A stretch of DNA of 64,000 nt from Triangularia verruculosa. Lineage: Eukaryota > Ascomycota > Sordariomycetes > Sordariales > Podosporaceae. The first letter of the stretch is position 1. Each line of letters begins with the position of its first letter. The DNA is taken from the NCBI GenBank assembly GCA_033296885.1, contig MU864032.1, positions 1 through 64,000 of the forward strand, in the 5' to 3' direction. Made by a program: the position numbers and the translations under genes. This document shows, piece after piece, positions 12,101 through 24,646 of this stretch. Under the pieces are notes generated by a model, which saw nothing but the letters and a program-made list of their open reading frames with translations, had not been told where the DNA came from and did no database searches.

Positions 12101-12978
12101 GCAATTTGTCCCGTTGCTGGATCACGGGTTTGAAGGGTTTACTGAAACGCAAGTATCGCCCGTTCCCTTTATTAATCCCATTTTCATTGATGTTCATCTC
12201 GAGCATCGAGGTAAAGAAGTCGACAATGTGGTTAGAAAGAACACCGAACTCAAGAATGTCAATATCTTCGACGTCTGGTGCCACTGAAAAATCCGGTTCC
12301 TGTTGGTATCCAATGCTCCTCTGGTAAAGAACACGGATCAGCTGTTGTCGGTCATTCTCTGAAGTGTAAAATCCTGCTTGCTGTTGCTTCTTCCGATGAG
12401 GGTTAAAAAATTCTGGGTCAGCTATTCGCTGCTGCCAAAGCTCAAAGAAATGAGCGTTCACTTGGATGGGGCCTGTGTGGCATGGTTTTGGGTTGGCCTT
12501 GGGCCTTAAACGACGAGCTTCAAGCAACTGAACCCGCTGTTCTAAACCACGCAGATATGTAGAAACTGCATTGATCTGATCAGTGGATGTTCCTGGGTAC
12601 CCCCATGCTTTGATTCCCCATCCGCCATCCGATTCATAATCTGATTCGCATGAGCTATCTTCAGATGAATGCTGCCCATCTTCAGGCACTGGTAGAGAGG
12701 GACTGAGGGATTGTCCAGCTACTTGCGTTGTTTGATGATTGGACCCCAAAGGCTTGTTGTCTATGTTACCTGCAGGGCTTCCGTCATTGCTTTCGTTAGG
12801 ATCTGAAGAAAGATTGTGGGATGGAGTTGGTGCGCGCTGTGATGGTTCTCCAGTGGACATAGCTGGCAAGTCACGCTGAAGTACAGAGCCAGTTACTAAC
12901 TCAAGATTAGCCTGAGAATTTCGTAAATACTCGGTGCTCTGTCATCTTACCGTTTCGGTTGCTGCTGTTGTCACTCAT
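9121..12978 (-). CDS. DUF7025-AAA+ ATPase 1 with charged tail (apparent frameshift)
   Basis: Exons run 12978-12951, 12862-12067, 11998-11173, 11104-10708, 10637-10470, 10388-10329, 10265-10218, 10147-10026 and 9973-9121 (~1098 aa). A Ser-rich N-terminus is followed by a DUF7025-like region (~355-540; YYLDF, YGPVHDVF, LEAYPL). The AAA+ core has Walker A GAPGVGKT (748-755), Walker B VLLLDE (801-806), sensor 1 LFLTTNR and an arginine-finger-like FRSRIH. The last ~125 residues are a Lys/Glu/Asp-rich tail. Near 9500 the frame moves by +1: one base too many lies after QYLK, where family-like sequence continues as DTQGLDEE. A 49-nt intron (gtggca...ctcag) could also bridge the point but would remove conserved-looking residues. 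The intron between exons 5 and 6 is 81 nt and in frame. Fungal proteins of this architecture are uncharacterised; ATP-driven remodelling is inferred. The gene is divergent from the STAND-like gene. Confidence 0.82.
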
Positions 12979-13603
12979 AGCGGTTGACAGGTTTTCTGAA
13001 ATAGAGACTCGAGCTTTGTATGAAAAAACTTCCGGACACAAGAGGCACCATCAAGTTCAAGCGTCGACAAGCGAACCCGACGTGCAATTGAGAGTAAGCT
13101 AAGAGAAAAGCCCATCCATGATGCGGAAAGCCCAGTATACACTGGCAGAGGCTCGGAAAAGATGGATCTGCACACAAGCGCTTGAAAGTCCTCAACCGCC
13201 ACTCATGCGGTGCTGTTTCAAATTGTGTTGTGTCATATTGTTGCAGGTAGTAGGTATACAGACCGGTGCGGTCTGCCAGACTCTGCTTTCGGGTCTCACA
13301 ACTGAAATCCATCCAAACATCAATCTCCCATGAAGAGTGCAATATCACCACAAACACGGATCAATGCAGATGTACTCACTCATGTTCAACTCAATCATCC
13401 TGCCTGTGTAACGCCTTGATATGATCTTGAAAGTGTATGTGAAACATTCTCTTTTGCCCCGCAGCCGGAAACTTTTCTCCAAGGTGCCCGCCCAGTTCGA
13501 TGCCCACTTCGACCGATGCTCTGCTTTCCCAACAGTCTCTGCCACCAGAAAACGAGATCCCGGTGCCATTAATCTTCCATTTGGCTGGTAATTGAAGTCA
13601 AAC
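12979..13603. promoter_or_regulatory. Shared divergent promoter region
   Basis: About 625 bp separate the first ATGs of the AAA+ ATPase (minus) and the STAND-like gene (plus). Short frames on both strands are not supported as genes. The arrangement would allow co-regulation of the pair. No specific operator was identified. Confidence 0.4.
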
Positions 13604-15805
13604 ATGCCGCCTTCTAATACTCTAACGTTTCGCAAGAACCTGTTGTCGAATCCAGCGGCAGAGTTTGTTGAACAGACAGCTGGTGTCGAGGCTCTGGTGC
13701 AACTCCAAGTCTCAAAGACTGAGGCAGAGCAACTTGATGCCACGGTTGAGTTTGTTCCAGAACTTGATAGGTTTGATCTGAAAGGAATAAGTGTCCGGTC
13801 GGTCCATCATACGTTTCTAGAATCTCCCGATATTTTTCTGATCAAGTGGCAGTCTGAAAGCGAGATGCTACCGAGATTCGCAACAGCAAATGCAACAGTT
13901 CAAGGAACGGCTTGTCAGCTTCGTCGCCCTGCTCAGGGACAGAGAAGTTGATAAGGAGCTTGGGATCACCCTCAAAAGCCCCACAGATCCCGACTTTACT
14001 ATCGATTAATCCTTCACATCGTTGGCCAAATAAGTGAGGGACCACAAGGCAAGCCGCAGTCCAAAGCCAGGTGCTGCAAGTCGTTTGTCCGCAAATGTTA
14101 CCAAAAGGTGGACAGTAATAGAGGCATTGTCGAAGGCTTTCTGAAAATGATTCCAAGTGACGCCTATGGTGCGTTGATCTCGGGAGGATTTGCCATCGTA
14201 CTGGCTGTAAGTGCGTCCAAATCTGGTGCCGTGGAGCTACCCCAGTAACAACCTGGGATTTAGGCAGTGGAAAACACGTCAAAGAACGAGATGCAATTCA
14301 GAACTTTCTGGCGGCAATACCAGACAGGCTGAGTAACCTCCAACGGTTGTCTGATGTTCATGGTCAAACCGAAAGCTTTCATTTCCGCATGGACGCTATG
14401 TTAGTGTCCATTTTTGGGGTGCTAGAGAGTATCGTGGATAGATTGACAAACACGTGGTTCAGTAAGTGCTTTCCTTTTGTTTCAGCCACTACAAACAGGT
14501 GTGTAATTACTCACCTTACGGCAAGACAAGGCGAAAAGACGGTCAGCCAGCCTCAGAGCTGTATTCAAGTCAACGACGAAGTTGAAGCACAATGCAGATG
14601 ACGCGAACGTCAACGACTTTGTTCCCCCCGTCAATACGAAGATTGCGGATGCATTGCGGGAGTTTCAGGATCAGGCGGGCCGCTTTCAGCATGAGGTCGA
14701 TATGTGTAGTGACGAGAGTCTGGCAGTTATGAGAAGGGATGTCGCCTATCTGCGCAATGATACCGGTAAGCGTGTCTGTATTTTCGGGCATGCACCTAGT
14801 CCGGGCACCTAGTGACACAATCGTGACCCATTAGCGTCAACAGATCAAAAGATCGACAAGGTGCTCGAATTCATCCAGAGGTTGGCGGCTACTCAGGCGC
14901 CCTTGACGCCACTGGAGCTATACAACAGCCTCTACAACATGTTCAGAGTCCATGAGCCAAAGTTGATACCACCAGCGGTGCCACTTCGCGATGCAAGAAA
15001 ACAAAACAAAAAGGTCGCAAAACATTGGGACAGAGACTTCGAAGAGTTTGGACGCAAGGCGCTTTGTGACATCAAGGAATGCTTGGACCAGCTCGAGCAA
15101 TTGAGCTTCGACGACAAAGGCACCTCTCAGAGGATTCTAGTTTCGGCACAGATCACCTCTTGGCTTACGAAAGAAAAGTCATCCATGCTTCTGATCGATC
15201 AAGAAACGCCGCACTGGGATCTGGCTAACCCCATCTCGTTCACGAGTGCACTGCTGGCCATCACACTACGGAGCACGAATAGATTTCCAGTCTTGACATT
15301 CTTCTGCATGCACCGCAATAACCAGTCGACCAAAGAAAATCTATCAGGCCCCATCGCCTTGGTCCAGAGTCTCAACGGTCAACTATTCGATTTCATCTGT
15401 AAACACCGGTCAAAGGTCAATCTTGCAGAAGTGGAAGACCACGACGATTTTAGTGCTTCACATCGCAGCCACAAAAAGGGGCTCACACTCTTCAGCCGGC
15501 TTTTATCGCTCTTGCCAGAAGAAGACACTGTGTACATCATTATAGACACTTTCTCCTACCTCACTGGAAGTGACAAAAAGATCAACGGGGCCTTGGAAAG
15601 GCTGAGAGACATGATGAAGATGCACAAGCACCTCCTCATCATGGTCCTGATCACAGACCCTCTTGTAGGCTCATCCGTATACAAGATGGCACGCATGTCA
15701 CTTCACTTACGGGACCTGGTCAGTGGCCAGGATGCTGTCGATTTCAACGCTGAAAAGAGAAAGATCAAAGAGATGTGCAACAAGGACAGCAGTGGCACTG
15801 AGTAA
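13604..15805 (+). CDS. STAND/NLR-like protein with N-terminal helical domain (apparent frameshift)
   Basis: Proposed exons are 13604-13770, 13847-14210, 14264-14461, 14526-14765 and 14835-15805 (~646 aa); the first junction is tentative. The central region (MIPSDAYGALISGGFAIVL...ERDAIQNFLAAIPDRL...) resembles the N-terminal helical domain of fungal STAND-type proteins (DUF7708-like). The last exon carries a P-loop-like segment without a canonical Walker A (SMLLIDQE..., then LTFFCMH) and a Walker B-like strand VYIIID. Around 14003-14007 the frame ends in ...DPDFTID-stop while the conserved-looking sequence resumes (LHIVGQISE) in the next frame with no splice signals, so one base seems to be missing. 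The remaining junctions are clean. No sensor repeats (WD, ankyrin, TPR) follow, so it is shorter than a complete NLR. A cytosolic signalling role is inferred from family resemblance. Confidence 0.68.
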
Positions 15806-15848
15806 TGTGGGCTTTCAAACATGTACTTAGCCAGTTATGACTATTGAC

Positions 15849-17942
15849 TTAACCAAGAATGACATTCTTTACCTCCGGATTTTGCCGATGCCACCCTTGC
15901 TTCCACACCGTCCCGCTTCCCTTACGATACGCGATCCCCTCCCGCGACTCTATCCAAAGTAAATTGTAAAACTCATACTCCTCAACCTCCCTCGTCTCCT
16001 CAATTAGCCCCCATTCCGGCAAATAAACTTCTTTCAGCGCCTTCGACCTAGAATAGAATGCCTTGCCCTCAGATATCACAATACACTCGCACACCTCTCC
16101 CCCTTGCAACGGCGTCTCCTCCTTTGTAAACGGAACCTTCAATCTCCCCAATATTTTCCCCGAAGCGTCCGTCAAATGGTAGTTGACAAATGGCTCCACC
16201 TCCTCCTGCCAGGCAACTCGAAGTTATCTCTCCGGCTCTTGTGGTACAGCACGCAGAAAGGCGGTCATTACACTACCATGGAGAAGGGTATCCCACTTGT
16301 CCTTTTCCACCGCGATCTTGGACATATCGATGGCTACCATGTCGAAGAAACTCACGTCCAAGTTCTCGGCACTGTGCTGACGCACCATGCGGTGGAGGTG
16401 GGGGATGAGGTTGACGAAACTGGTTGGCTTATCAGGCGGGACGTTGTACCACTTGACGACTGGGATGAGATCAACCGAGGGTGGGTTACCGAAAGTGTGA
16501 TCGCTCAGGTTGTTGGCGACGCTGCCCTGAAAGGAAGCCCAGGACCAACTGGGGAATAGCAGCTCGGTGTTTCCCGGGGCAACAAGACGCGGCTTGGACC
16601 CAGATTGAGGTTCCCATAGCATGGCGACATCAAAGAACATGTTGGGCATGCCATGGAGAAAGCCGCCTTGGTATGTGCGGCTCAGAACATCGAGTATCCC
16701 GGAGAATGCTCGGAGACCATCAGTTTGGTACGTCATTTTTCGCCTCTGGTACTGCCTCACCAGGCTCTCAAACTGTTTAAAATCAGGCCACTTGGGGGTG
16801 TGAAGCTGCAGCATGAAATGGTTGTCAAAAGCCAAATGTGCAGGCCTTCTCTTCTCTGTCCGCCAAGCGTCGTCAAATCTGATACCATCTGGCTCTCCTG
16901 CCACTCCTTCAACCCAAATGGAGGTCTTGCACTGCCAGATGACGCTCCCTCGAAAGAAAATAAGATTTCTCCTCGAAAGAAGGCGCTCTTGGAATGTCCA
17001 GGCTCTGTTATGCCACGGGGCAAAAAGACGCGCTTCTTCGGTTTCGGGACCCGGACGCATCTGGCAACCAGGAGCAAACTCGAGAACTGGCTTCACTGAA
17101 AACGTTCGAGGGGAGCTTACGCCAAAGGGACCAGAATTGGCGTCAGCCCCATCGGCCGCGATGATGGTGAACTGTGAGTTGGCGTAGATGGAAGCCATCG
17201 ACGCGATTTGCTGCGCCTTGTTGGCTTCATCGTCTTGGACGATGCACAGTCTGTCCACCCAGAGGTATCTCTCACCCATCTCCTGAGTAGCCTTGATAGC
17301 GTCCTGAACTGTCTTTGGGAGCCGGTCAAGCACATCGGAGGCCAGCAGCGCCTTCGGCACCTGAAGACTAGCATAGTTCGAAGTCCGCGTCTCGAGTATG
17401 TCTGGAAGAACGCCCCAGACATAACTGAGTGTAGTGTACTTCGGGGCCACTAGGAACTTCACCAGACAGTGCTCCTGGACATCAATCAAGGTGATATTCT
17501 CCACAGTCCCCCGCCCCGGCTCAGGTCGGCAATTTTCATGATGTTCATCGCAATATTCCGGCCACTGCTTCAACGAAGCGATATCAATCTTCTCCGGATT
17601 AATCGTCTTATAGTGGACCGAACTCGGAGAAAGTTCTGGTGATGGGAGAAGTTCAAGGTGATAAGCCGAATGATCCCAGCAGCCGCATCCCGTTCGGAAG
17701 AAGAACCGCTTCTGAGGAAAGGCGTCCAGCCTCATGGGACATGTTGGGCGGAGTGGGGAAAGCGGTGCGACCTGGGCAAAGTGATCGAGAACGTACTTGC
17801 AGGTTGCGCAGCTGCGATCGAAGCTTGCGACGAGCCTGATGATGAGCTCGTCGACGGGTTCACCGCGGATAGTCTTAAGGATGGCTTCTGAGAAGAAGGC
17901 GCATGTTTTGCAGCTGGGTTCCAAAGGCTGGTTTGGGTCCAT
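15849..17942 (-). CDS. HET-domain heterokaryon incompatibility-type protein
   Basis: 683 aa if a 42-nt intron (16206-16247, GTACCA...GGCAG, branch-like ATAAC) is removed; without it the frame meets TAA at 16224-16226 after 572 residues, although the same frame then continues to 15849. The three HET signatures are present: YTTLSYVWG (169-177), YLWVDRLCIVQDD (226-238) and RAWTFQERLLS (313-323). A Cys-rich N-terminus (CKTC, CATC, CGC) precedes the domain. The C-terminal segment (YNLLWIESREGIAYRKG) matches the usual end of this subfamily, which supports the intron. HET domains trigger cell death in fungal non-self recognition. The ATG at 17942 is the first in frame. It is convergent with the STAND-like gene, 43 bp between stops. 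Confidence 0.9.
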
Positions 17943-18603
17943 TGGGAAGGTGATGGGTATAGGGAACAAAAGCCGTCTTTCACTAGAGAGGGAAGGCGGT
18001 TTTCCTGCTCGGGAGTCTTGGGGCTACAGCCGATGGCTCTTTATCATCCTGCGCAGCAGACACAGCCCTTGGAGAAATCGGGGCTCAAACCAATAGCTGG
18101 TGTTCAAACTGAGCTGAATATCGAGGCTGACACCATAGCTTTGCCCCAGGCGGTTTAGCTCATAGGCAGATAGGGTGTTATTGCCGGAGGAACTGCTCCT
18201 GGCGTGTTCGCCAGAGCCTTGTGGTTCGATATCCGGGAGAACATGCGGGTTTCTTCTGGACCTCTCAGGGGAAGCTGCTTATAATACGGGTTGCGATAAG
18301 CAGCAAGTGAGCGGGTTATGTTACCACAGTTACAACAGAAGTTATATCACTCGGTTAGACTAGGTCTGTATGAGTCTCGGACCCTGAAATTCGGTCCGTA
18401 TACCATGAACTAACAAGATGAATGCACTGTCTCTACAGGTCCCTTACCTGAGTTCGTCCCTGCATCAGGAAGATTAGTATTTATTTACATGCAGTATCCA
18501 ATCATATGTCAGTAAATCATTATGATGACCACCTGTGTCTGACTCTTGCGTGGGTAGGAAATTCAGCCTGTCCTACAGCCTACCCTGGCCTATTATACCA
18601 GCA
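17943..18603. other. Intergenic region
   Basis: No gene, RNA or recognisable repeat is seen in this ~660-bp interval, which contains the HET gene promoter and the 3' end of the membrane protein gene. Confidence 0.5.
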
Positions 18604-21198
18604 TCAGGAAGTTCTCCCGTATTTTCTTCCAGGCCGGAGTGTCCTTTCCCCTCCTTTACCTTTCCCTAGTCGTAGCCGGACCTCCTGGTAGGGATTACTT
18701 TCATCTGTCGATTCAATCCGCACCAGACGTCCGAACGTCGCACCCCTTTCAGCTCCAATTGCGCCGCAGCTGATCATTTCTTTGGTTGGCTCGTCAAACT
18801 CCGTGCTGGGGCCAGAACCCAATGCCAAGAGAAGCAGTTCGCACTGGCTCTTCCAAGCAGTGACAGTCCGTCCGTTGAAGGGCCAGAGGGTGAAGGGCCA
18901 GAAGGTAATGATGGTATGCACGACAACGACAACGAGATGAAGACAAAGCGCCGTCACAGCAAATATTCCACTTGTATCTTCCAATCCAACCCGCAGTCCG
19001 TACCCGTTCACCTCCGTCTTCATCACCAGAAGGGTACCACCTGAGCTGTTGAATGGAGCAGGAAGTCCATCGGTGCCCAGACTGAACTTGTCACTATTGC
19101 TCAAACCTTTCTCCAGCTCTCCGTGTTCCATAAGCGGACGTTCCAAGTCCCATATCATTGCCTGCAAGCCTAAGCCTAGACGGGAAGCTCCATCCGCCAC
19201 AAGGGTTGCGGCGACAAGCTCAACAAGCACCAAAAGTTCATATCGAACTGGATCATGATAAAAGTCCACCTGTTCACGGAGAGATGAATGCTCGGCGACA
19301 GCCCACAGATTTGGAATCGTATCCTCCAGGATGGCATCCAGCGTCGACGCGTTGCCGGCGCGTCCTGGGATCGGCGGTGTTAAGGCGTTGAGCCAGTCTT
19401 CTGATAGTACTTCTATCCGCTTCCACCCGTCTTCAGGGCGACCGGGAAGGAAGAGGCGGTCTCCGTAGATCCGGCCCTTGAAGTCATCAGGATGCTGTCT
19501 GCGTTTCTGCGCCGACGTCCTCGTTGGATATCGGTACCCAGCCCAGGCCCAGTCCCCTTGTGACGATGCCACAATGTTTCCGGACGGTGCCCAACGCGCG
19601 TCAACGACACACCCCATTCCCAGGTTGAAATGCGAACCATGGGGCTCAGCCTCGTCGGAGGCAGACATCAAAATTAACAATCCGGCTGTGGCCTCGCTGA
19701 ACTCCTTGGGGAGGGAAATCCATGTGGACTTGACAACAAAGTCGCGTTCATGGACGACGTCGGCGAGGTCGAGCAGAGATGCATCGAGGGTGACCGTCCC
19801 GTTTGGGCCGCTCTCGAAGCCCTGGGCACCATCTGGGACCCAAAAGTCGTCCGCCTTGAGGATGGGAAAGGTCATGTTAAACTTCTCGGGGCCGGAAGTA
19901 TCAGAAAATGTTGTGCCGGAGAGATTTCTCGCAGGTACGCATGCTGACCGGACGATGGGGCTCGTTGTGTCGACAGTGGCGGTGCGAAGATACGAGTTTC
20001 TGTAGTTCAGCGGCACACCGGTCAGCCGCCTACTCCAGATGGTGCGTATTTCCTCATGAACGGCAACCGAGGCAGCATGGGGTGCCATCGCCCAGGTTTC
20101 TGAGTAGCGTGTCATGCCGTTGCGCGTGTTCCCGTGTATTCTTCGAGTGGTACGTCTGTCCATGGCGTCGAACTCGAAAGACCCATCAGATGGATAGGAG
20201 ACGAAGGACCGGAAGTAGTGACTGACGGGTAGGTATGCCCCGGCAATGCAGTCTGGCTTGTCAAAGGCGTCGGGATCACTGCAGTTGTCCGCGCCAATGT
20301 GGGCTTTTGTCAGGGCAGGCGGCCAAAGGTCACCATCTCCTGTTCCGTTGATGCTGAAGTTATATTCTGCAACCGGCCATGTACGGTTCTGCGGAATCAT
20401 GAGGACGGCACTGGAAGGCCCAACCAGGTTGGCAACTAAGCAAAAGAGGAAGAATATGCTGAAGACGAATAATTTGGCTCGTTTTCCATAGTCCATTCTC
20501 CATATCCCATGAAACTCTTTAGAGCTAATATTTACCCAAGGTTAGATAGATCGCAGAAGGTGGAAAGGGAAATCTCACAACAGGAATTTTATTTCCGTGA
20601 AGGCAGAGCCAGCCCAGAGGAGTCCAAGTGGAACACCCAGCGGTTTGTAGACCAAGCGGTAGCGTATCATGTCCCAGACCGCCGTGTTGAGGCTGGCGAT
20701 AATGGTTACTTCATGCAGCTTGGCTGCGAACTGGAACCAAGCAAGTTTGGTTCTATCCTCTGTCGAATCAGGCCCAGGAAGCCATGCTGCTATATAATAG
20801 CCCTGTGGCCGAAGGTTCAGCCACAAGAGTACTGCCGTGGCTGCGGTGGGAATAATATGCACCCAGACGTGTAAAAACCACTGGCAAAGCTCTGTGTGAA
20901 TGATGGGCTTTGGGACTTCTCTAGTTTCCAAGAAAAAGGCGTTCCATCTCCGGCGAAATTTCCTAATCAATTGCCAAGGGTTTATGTAATGATAAAAGCG
21001 ACGTTCTTTCTTGAGATGTTGAGCCGTCACCGTGATATTGTGCTCATTTTTGCCTGATGTGTCGGTGAGAGCCTCTTGGGCTTCAGATGTTGACAACGAG
21101 GCCCGTCTCTGGCTGCTAAGAGTCTGCGTCGAGCTCGCCAGAAGTTGGGCTCTCTGAGGTTCTCCTGGAGCAATAACAGACAAAGGAATTGATGACAT
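18604..21198 (-). CDS. Large multi-pass membrane protein of unknown function
   Basis: Two exons (21198-20579, 20524-18604) joined by a 54-nt GT-AG intron give 846 aa. Hydrophobic segments lie in exon 1 (FLHVWVHIIPTAATAVLLWL; a second weaker one around IIASLNTAVW) and just after the junction (LFVFSIFFLFCLVANLVG), with a final one near the C-terminus (VTALCLHLVVVVVHTII). Between them is a ~500-residue, presumably extracytoplasmic domain with several N-glycosylation sequons (NRTW, NGTG, NLSG, NMTF). The GPSSAVLMIP motif after the third segment recurs in a family of uncharacterised ascomycete membrane proteins. The ATG at 21198 is the first in frame. Its upstream neighbour in the same orientation is AAA+ ATPase 2. 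No function can be assigned. Confidence 0.75.
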
Positions 21199-22184
21199 TA
21201 TGAAGGATACCTATCAAGTGGGCTCGAAGTTGGGAGCTGAGCGGGTTGTCCTCGTGCTTTAATTGCAAGATCTTGCTTTGTGATTTTCATGATTTATACC
21301 TGTTAATTTCCTACCGTAGTGGGAAATCCCTGAGGCCAACCATTGTGGCCACTGTTTAACCTTATGGCCGCTTCAAATAGGTATCATGTCCACGTCAAAC
21401 ATCATGGTAAAGCCCCACTGGTATTGGCCGGCTACTTCCACCTGAACGCTCCTGTCGCGAGCTTCAATATATCAAGGCTGGTAAGGTAGGCCGGGCCACA
21501 CCAGTGAATTGTGATTGGCTCAGCGGTGGTCAAATAGCTAGCTTACCGAATGATAGATTATAGATATCATTCTTACCGTGAGGCCAGCATTCAATTCCTG
21601 GTCGTTCAATTACAAGGCCGTCTTGCAACTGCATCACCATTTTTGCTCACATATTAGTATAGGTAATTAAACCTGGCCAATAGGAAGCCGTGGATCTGAG
21701 GCCTGGGGCAATCAGGGCCCTCGGATCCTTCTTTTCTGTGGGCCCTGGGAGGCCTGCTATGATGTGGACTTTCGGATTTAGATGGCCATCATGTCAGGGC
21801 CCGAACATTATGGCCTACCCCCATATTATCCCGCTTTGGTACCTAGGTACCTTAGGTATTTTGACCTGTGGGCTGGGGACACCAGGCTGAGGTCTCTTAC
21901 GTCAAATTTATGCGCTGAGAGACATGGCGTGCAAGCCACGGCGGCAAAATGTCAGACACGGGTGCCCGAATTTCTTAGGACCCAGAAATAATCAGAGCCT
22001 CGTCCCGATGTGAGGAAGGACAAAGAATGATATTTTACATTTGCCCACTTGCAATCTCTTCACCAATCCTATTGGTTCATCTCGCAGGCAATCAACAGGG
22101 TAGGTGTCAATCAGGTACCTAAGTAATGAATCAACTGACTAGAAAGCTGTACTATCTGATGTAACCGGCCAAACCTGTACAATC
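21199..22184. other. Intergenic region with TACCTAGGTA palindromes
   Basis: No gene is supported in this ~1-kb gap. It holds a clear example of the recurring palindrome (GGTACCTAGGTACCTTAGGTA at 21839-21859) and another near 22113. Confidence 0.5.
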
Positions 22185-24646
22185 TCAATCAGAGGCTTTG
22201 TACTGCTGACAAAACCCGTCCAACTGTTTCTTCAATCCAGGAGAGACATCCCCAAGAGCAATCTGCAGTACCGCCTTCAGATCGGCCAGCGAGACGCCAT
22301 AGGACTCGGCACCCTTGGCCCTGGCATATAGGCCTGCAACATGATAGACGTTTTTAATGCTCCGCCCGTCCAGCTCGAGTTTACTCAGTGCAACAAAGTC
22401 CTCATCAGTCAAACCCGTAGTCGTGGTTTGTCCAGTAGATGCTTCATTGCTTGGAGGTGCGGGTTCGGACTCTATAGCACGCACAATTCGCACTTGGTTT
22501 CGCCAAACCACCTCGCGATCTCTCTGTCCCAGTGCTGGAAAGTTGATTGTAACGTGAATGCGGGATTTGAATGCCTTGTCGAAGTGGTCTTGTCGGTTGG
22601 TGGTAAGAATGATGATACCTGGCTGGTATTCTAAGAGCCGGAGGAGAACTAACGTCGGGCAAGGTTAGCTGGTTCCTTTTAGGCCAATAGGCCGATAGGC
22701 ACTTCGTTTATCATGGAAGCTACAGCATGGGGCGAAAAAGAAGACTTCTAGTCACTTACTTGACACCAATGTGTTTCTTTCCAAGCTTTCATCTGCCCGT
22801 TCCGCCATGAAAGCATCTGCTTCGTCAAGAAGTAGGATGGCTTGCCAGCGAGTAATCCGATTGAACGCGGTCTGCAGATTATTCTCAATCTGTCTCGGGG
22901 AGGAACCTAGGTCGGAACCGCTGACACGGTAGAGCGGGCGCCGGAGATTTTCGGCAACACATTCTATGACCCACGTCAGCTTCTAGGTGCCTGTTTCGTG
23001 GGTTTGACGTTAATTATTTTTTCCTACCCGCCGTGAGCGTCTTTCCAGTCCCTGAGGGTCCAAAAAACAGAAAGACTAAACCCTTCCCTTTGCCGCTGAT
23101 GGAGTAGCCAAAGGAGCCTGACTCGTATGAGAAGCCGGAGATAATATTGCGGACAGCTTTCATATTGCTCGAGCTCTCGAACAGCCTCTCAGCCTCGGTA
23201 TCCTCCCAGGCAACATCTGCAAAGCCGTCTATGGGAAAGAAACCACGGTGCTTGGTAGTGAGGGAGTAGCCGGCGATCATAGCCGGGAAACAGATCAACT
23301 CATCTTGCGTCAAATCATTGGTATCAATAGGTGATGGCCTGTTCAACGAGCGGTTCGAGTCTGACTTTGGACCTGAGCCCAAAGCAACGCGGCCATCGGG
23401 GCTTGGAAAGAGCGTGCCATGGAGGATGGTCTCTCGGAACTCGGGGTATTCGCTAACAAAGCTGATGGGGTCGACAACAATGCGTCCTGCGATCTGGATG
23501 TCGTAAACGCAAGAAATATTAGCTTCAATACTTGTATCTTCTAGGCTGCGGGCTTTGAAGTTTGTGTGGAAATCGGGGATACCTCACCGTCTCCTCAGGT
23601 GCATCAAAGAAGTCTGTACCGTCGGGCTTGTATCTTTCTCTTTGTATCCATACCGGTCCGTTGTAGGATCTCAGCGTGCCTCCCTTTCGGTTGCTGGGGC
23701 TGTTCATGCCCCCTGAGCTTTCTTTGCATAGTTGGATGAAATGCCGACCCCTTGATTTCAGTGCCTTTCTTATGGTGTCCTGGGAGTCGGAGTAGCCCAA
23801 AGGAAATGCTGGTAGAGAATCGATCTTAACAGTACCTGGAAAAATAATGAATTGAAAGACTTTCTCGACGGGTCCGAATTGGCCAGCGTGATAACTGAGA
23901 TACCGGACCTTGATGTACCAGCGACCTTTGGATACGTCTACCCAGTACGTCTGAAGAATGGCACAGAAGAGAAGGCGCGAAGATGTTGTTCCTTGGCATT
24001 GCATCAAAATCAGATCATGAGGTTTGAACAATGCCCACAAGTATTCGAAACTAATGGTCCCCTCCTTTGTGTAATCTCGAATTGCCGCCAAGTCAATGAT
24101 TCGGGAGAGATGGTCCCGCTCAAAATCGCGAAACAGATGCAACTCGCGCTTCAATTTGTCGTTCGTTGTTGCGACTAGACGTACAGCCTCCAACTCATCC
24201 CGGAAGTGGTATAACTCGTAGTAGGGGGCGGGGATAACAATAGGGTCTGCCTGTACATTGACTGTGTCCAATCCGCACGTGACATCTCGGAAGACCTGCT
24301 GCAGTTCTGCCGACTGGATTTCGAGCTGCACTTGTGGTGATTCCTGAGGAATGACGATCCTACGGAGGAGCAATGAGTGCTCGCCGAATCGCCTGCTACT
24401 AGGGGCCGGCTTGCTGCTTTGTGCCGTGGGGACGCATTCTCCAGGCTCGTCCTGCGAGATCCAGTGCTCTGTGGTATCGAAAAAGCGGCCATTGGAACCT
24501 GGCCTTATTAATTGCTGACCTGTCGTATTGTCGCCATTGCTTTGGTTTCCTGCGTCTGACAGGTGGCGTTGAACGGCCTTTGCGTAGGATGAAACCCACT
24601 GGTGACTCCATTGATAGCCGATGACAAGAACTGCATAGGTACACAT
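22185..24646 (-). CDS. DUF7025-AAA+ ATPase 2
   Basis: Four exons (24646-23588, 23493-23028, 22963-22760, 22648-22185) give an intact 730-aa protein. DUF7025-like sequence lies at ~230-340 (IKVRYLSYH, GQFGPVEKVF, IDSLPAFPLGY). The AAA+ module has Walker A GPSGTGKT (498-505), Walker B ILLLDE (551-556), sensor 1 IIILTTNR (588-595) and FKSRIH (603-608). The first intron (94 nt) has a GCTAAT branch site and joins PEET to IAGRIVVDP, a typical family transition. It lacks the acidic/basic tail of ATPase 1. The frame is open a little further upstream without an ATG, so the ATG at 24646 is used. The role is unknown; ATP-dependent remodelling is inferred from the core. It is the second paralogue within 14 kb. 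Confidence 0.9.

Noticed and set aside
13345..13743. Minus-strand open frame of 132 aa in the divergent spacer
   Set aside because: It lacks a conserved motif and an ATG at its beginning, and overlaps the proposed first exon of the plus-strand STAND-like gene.
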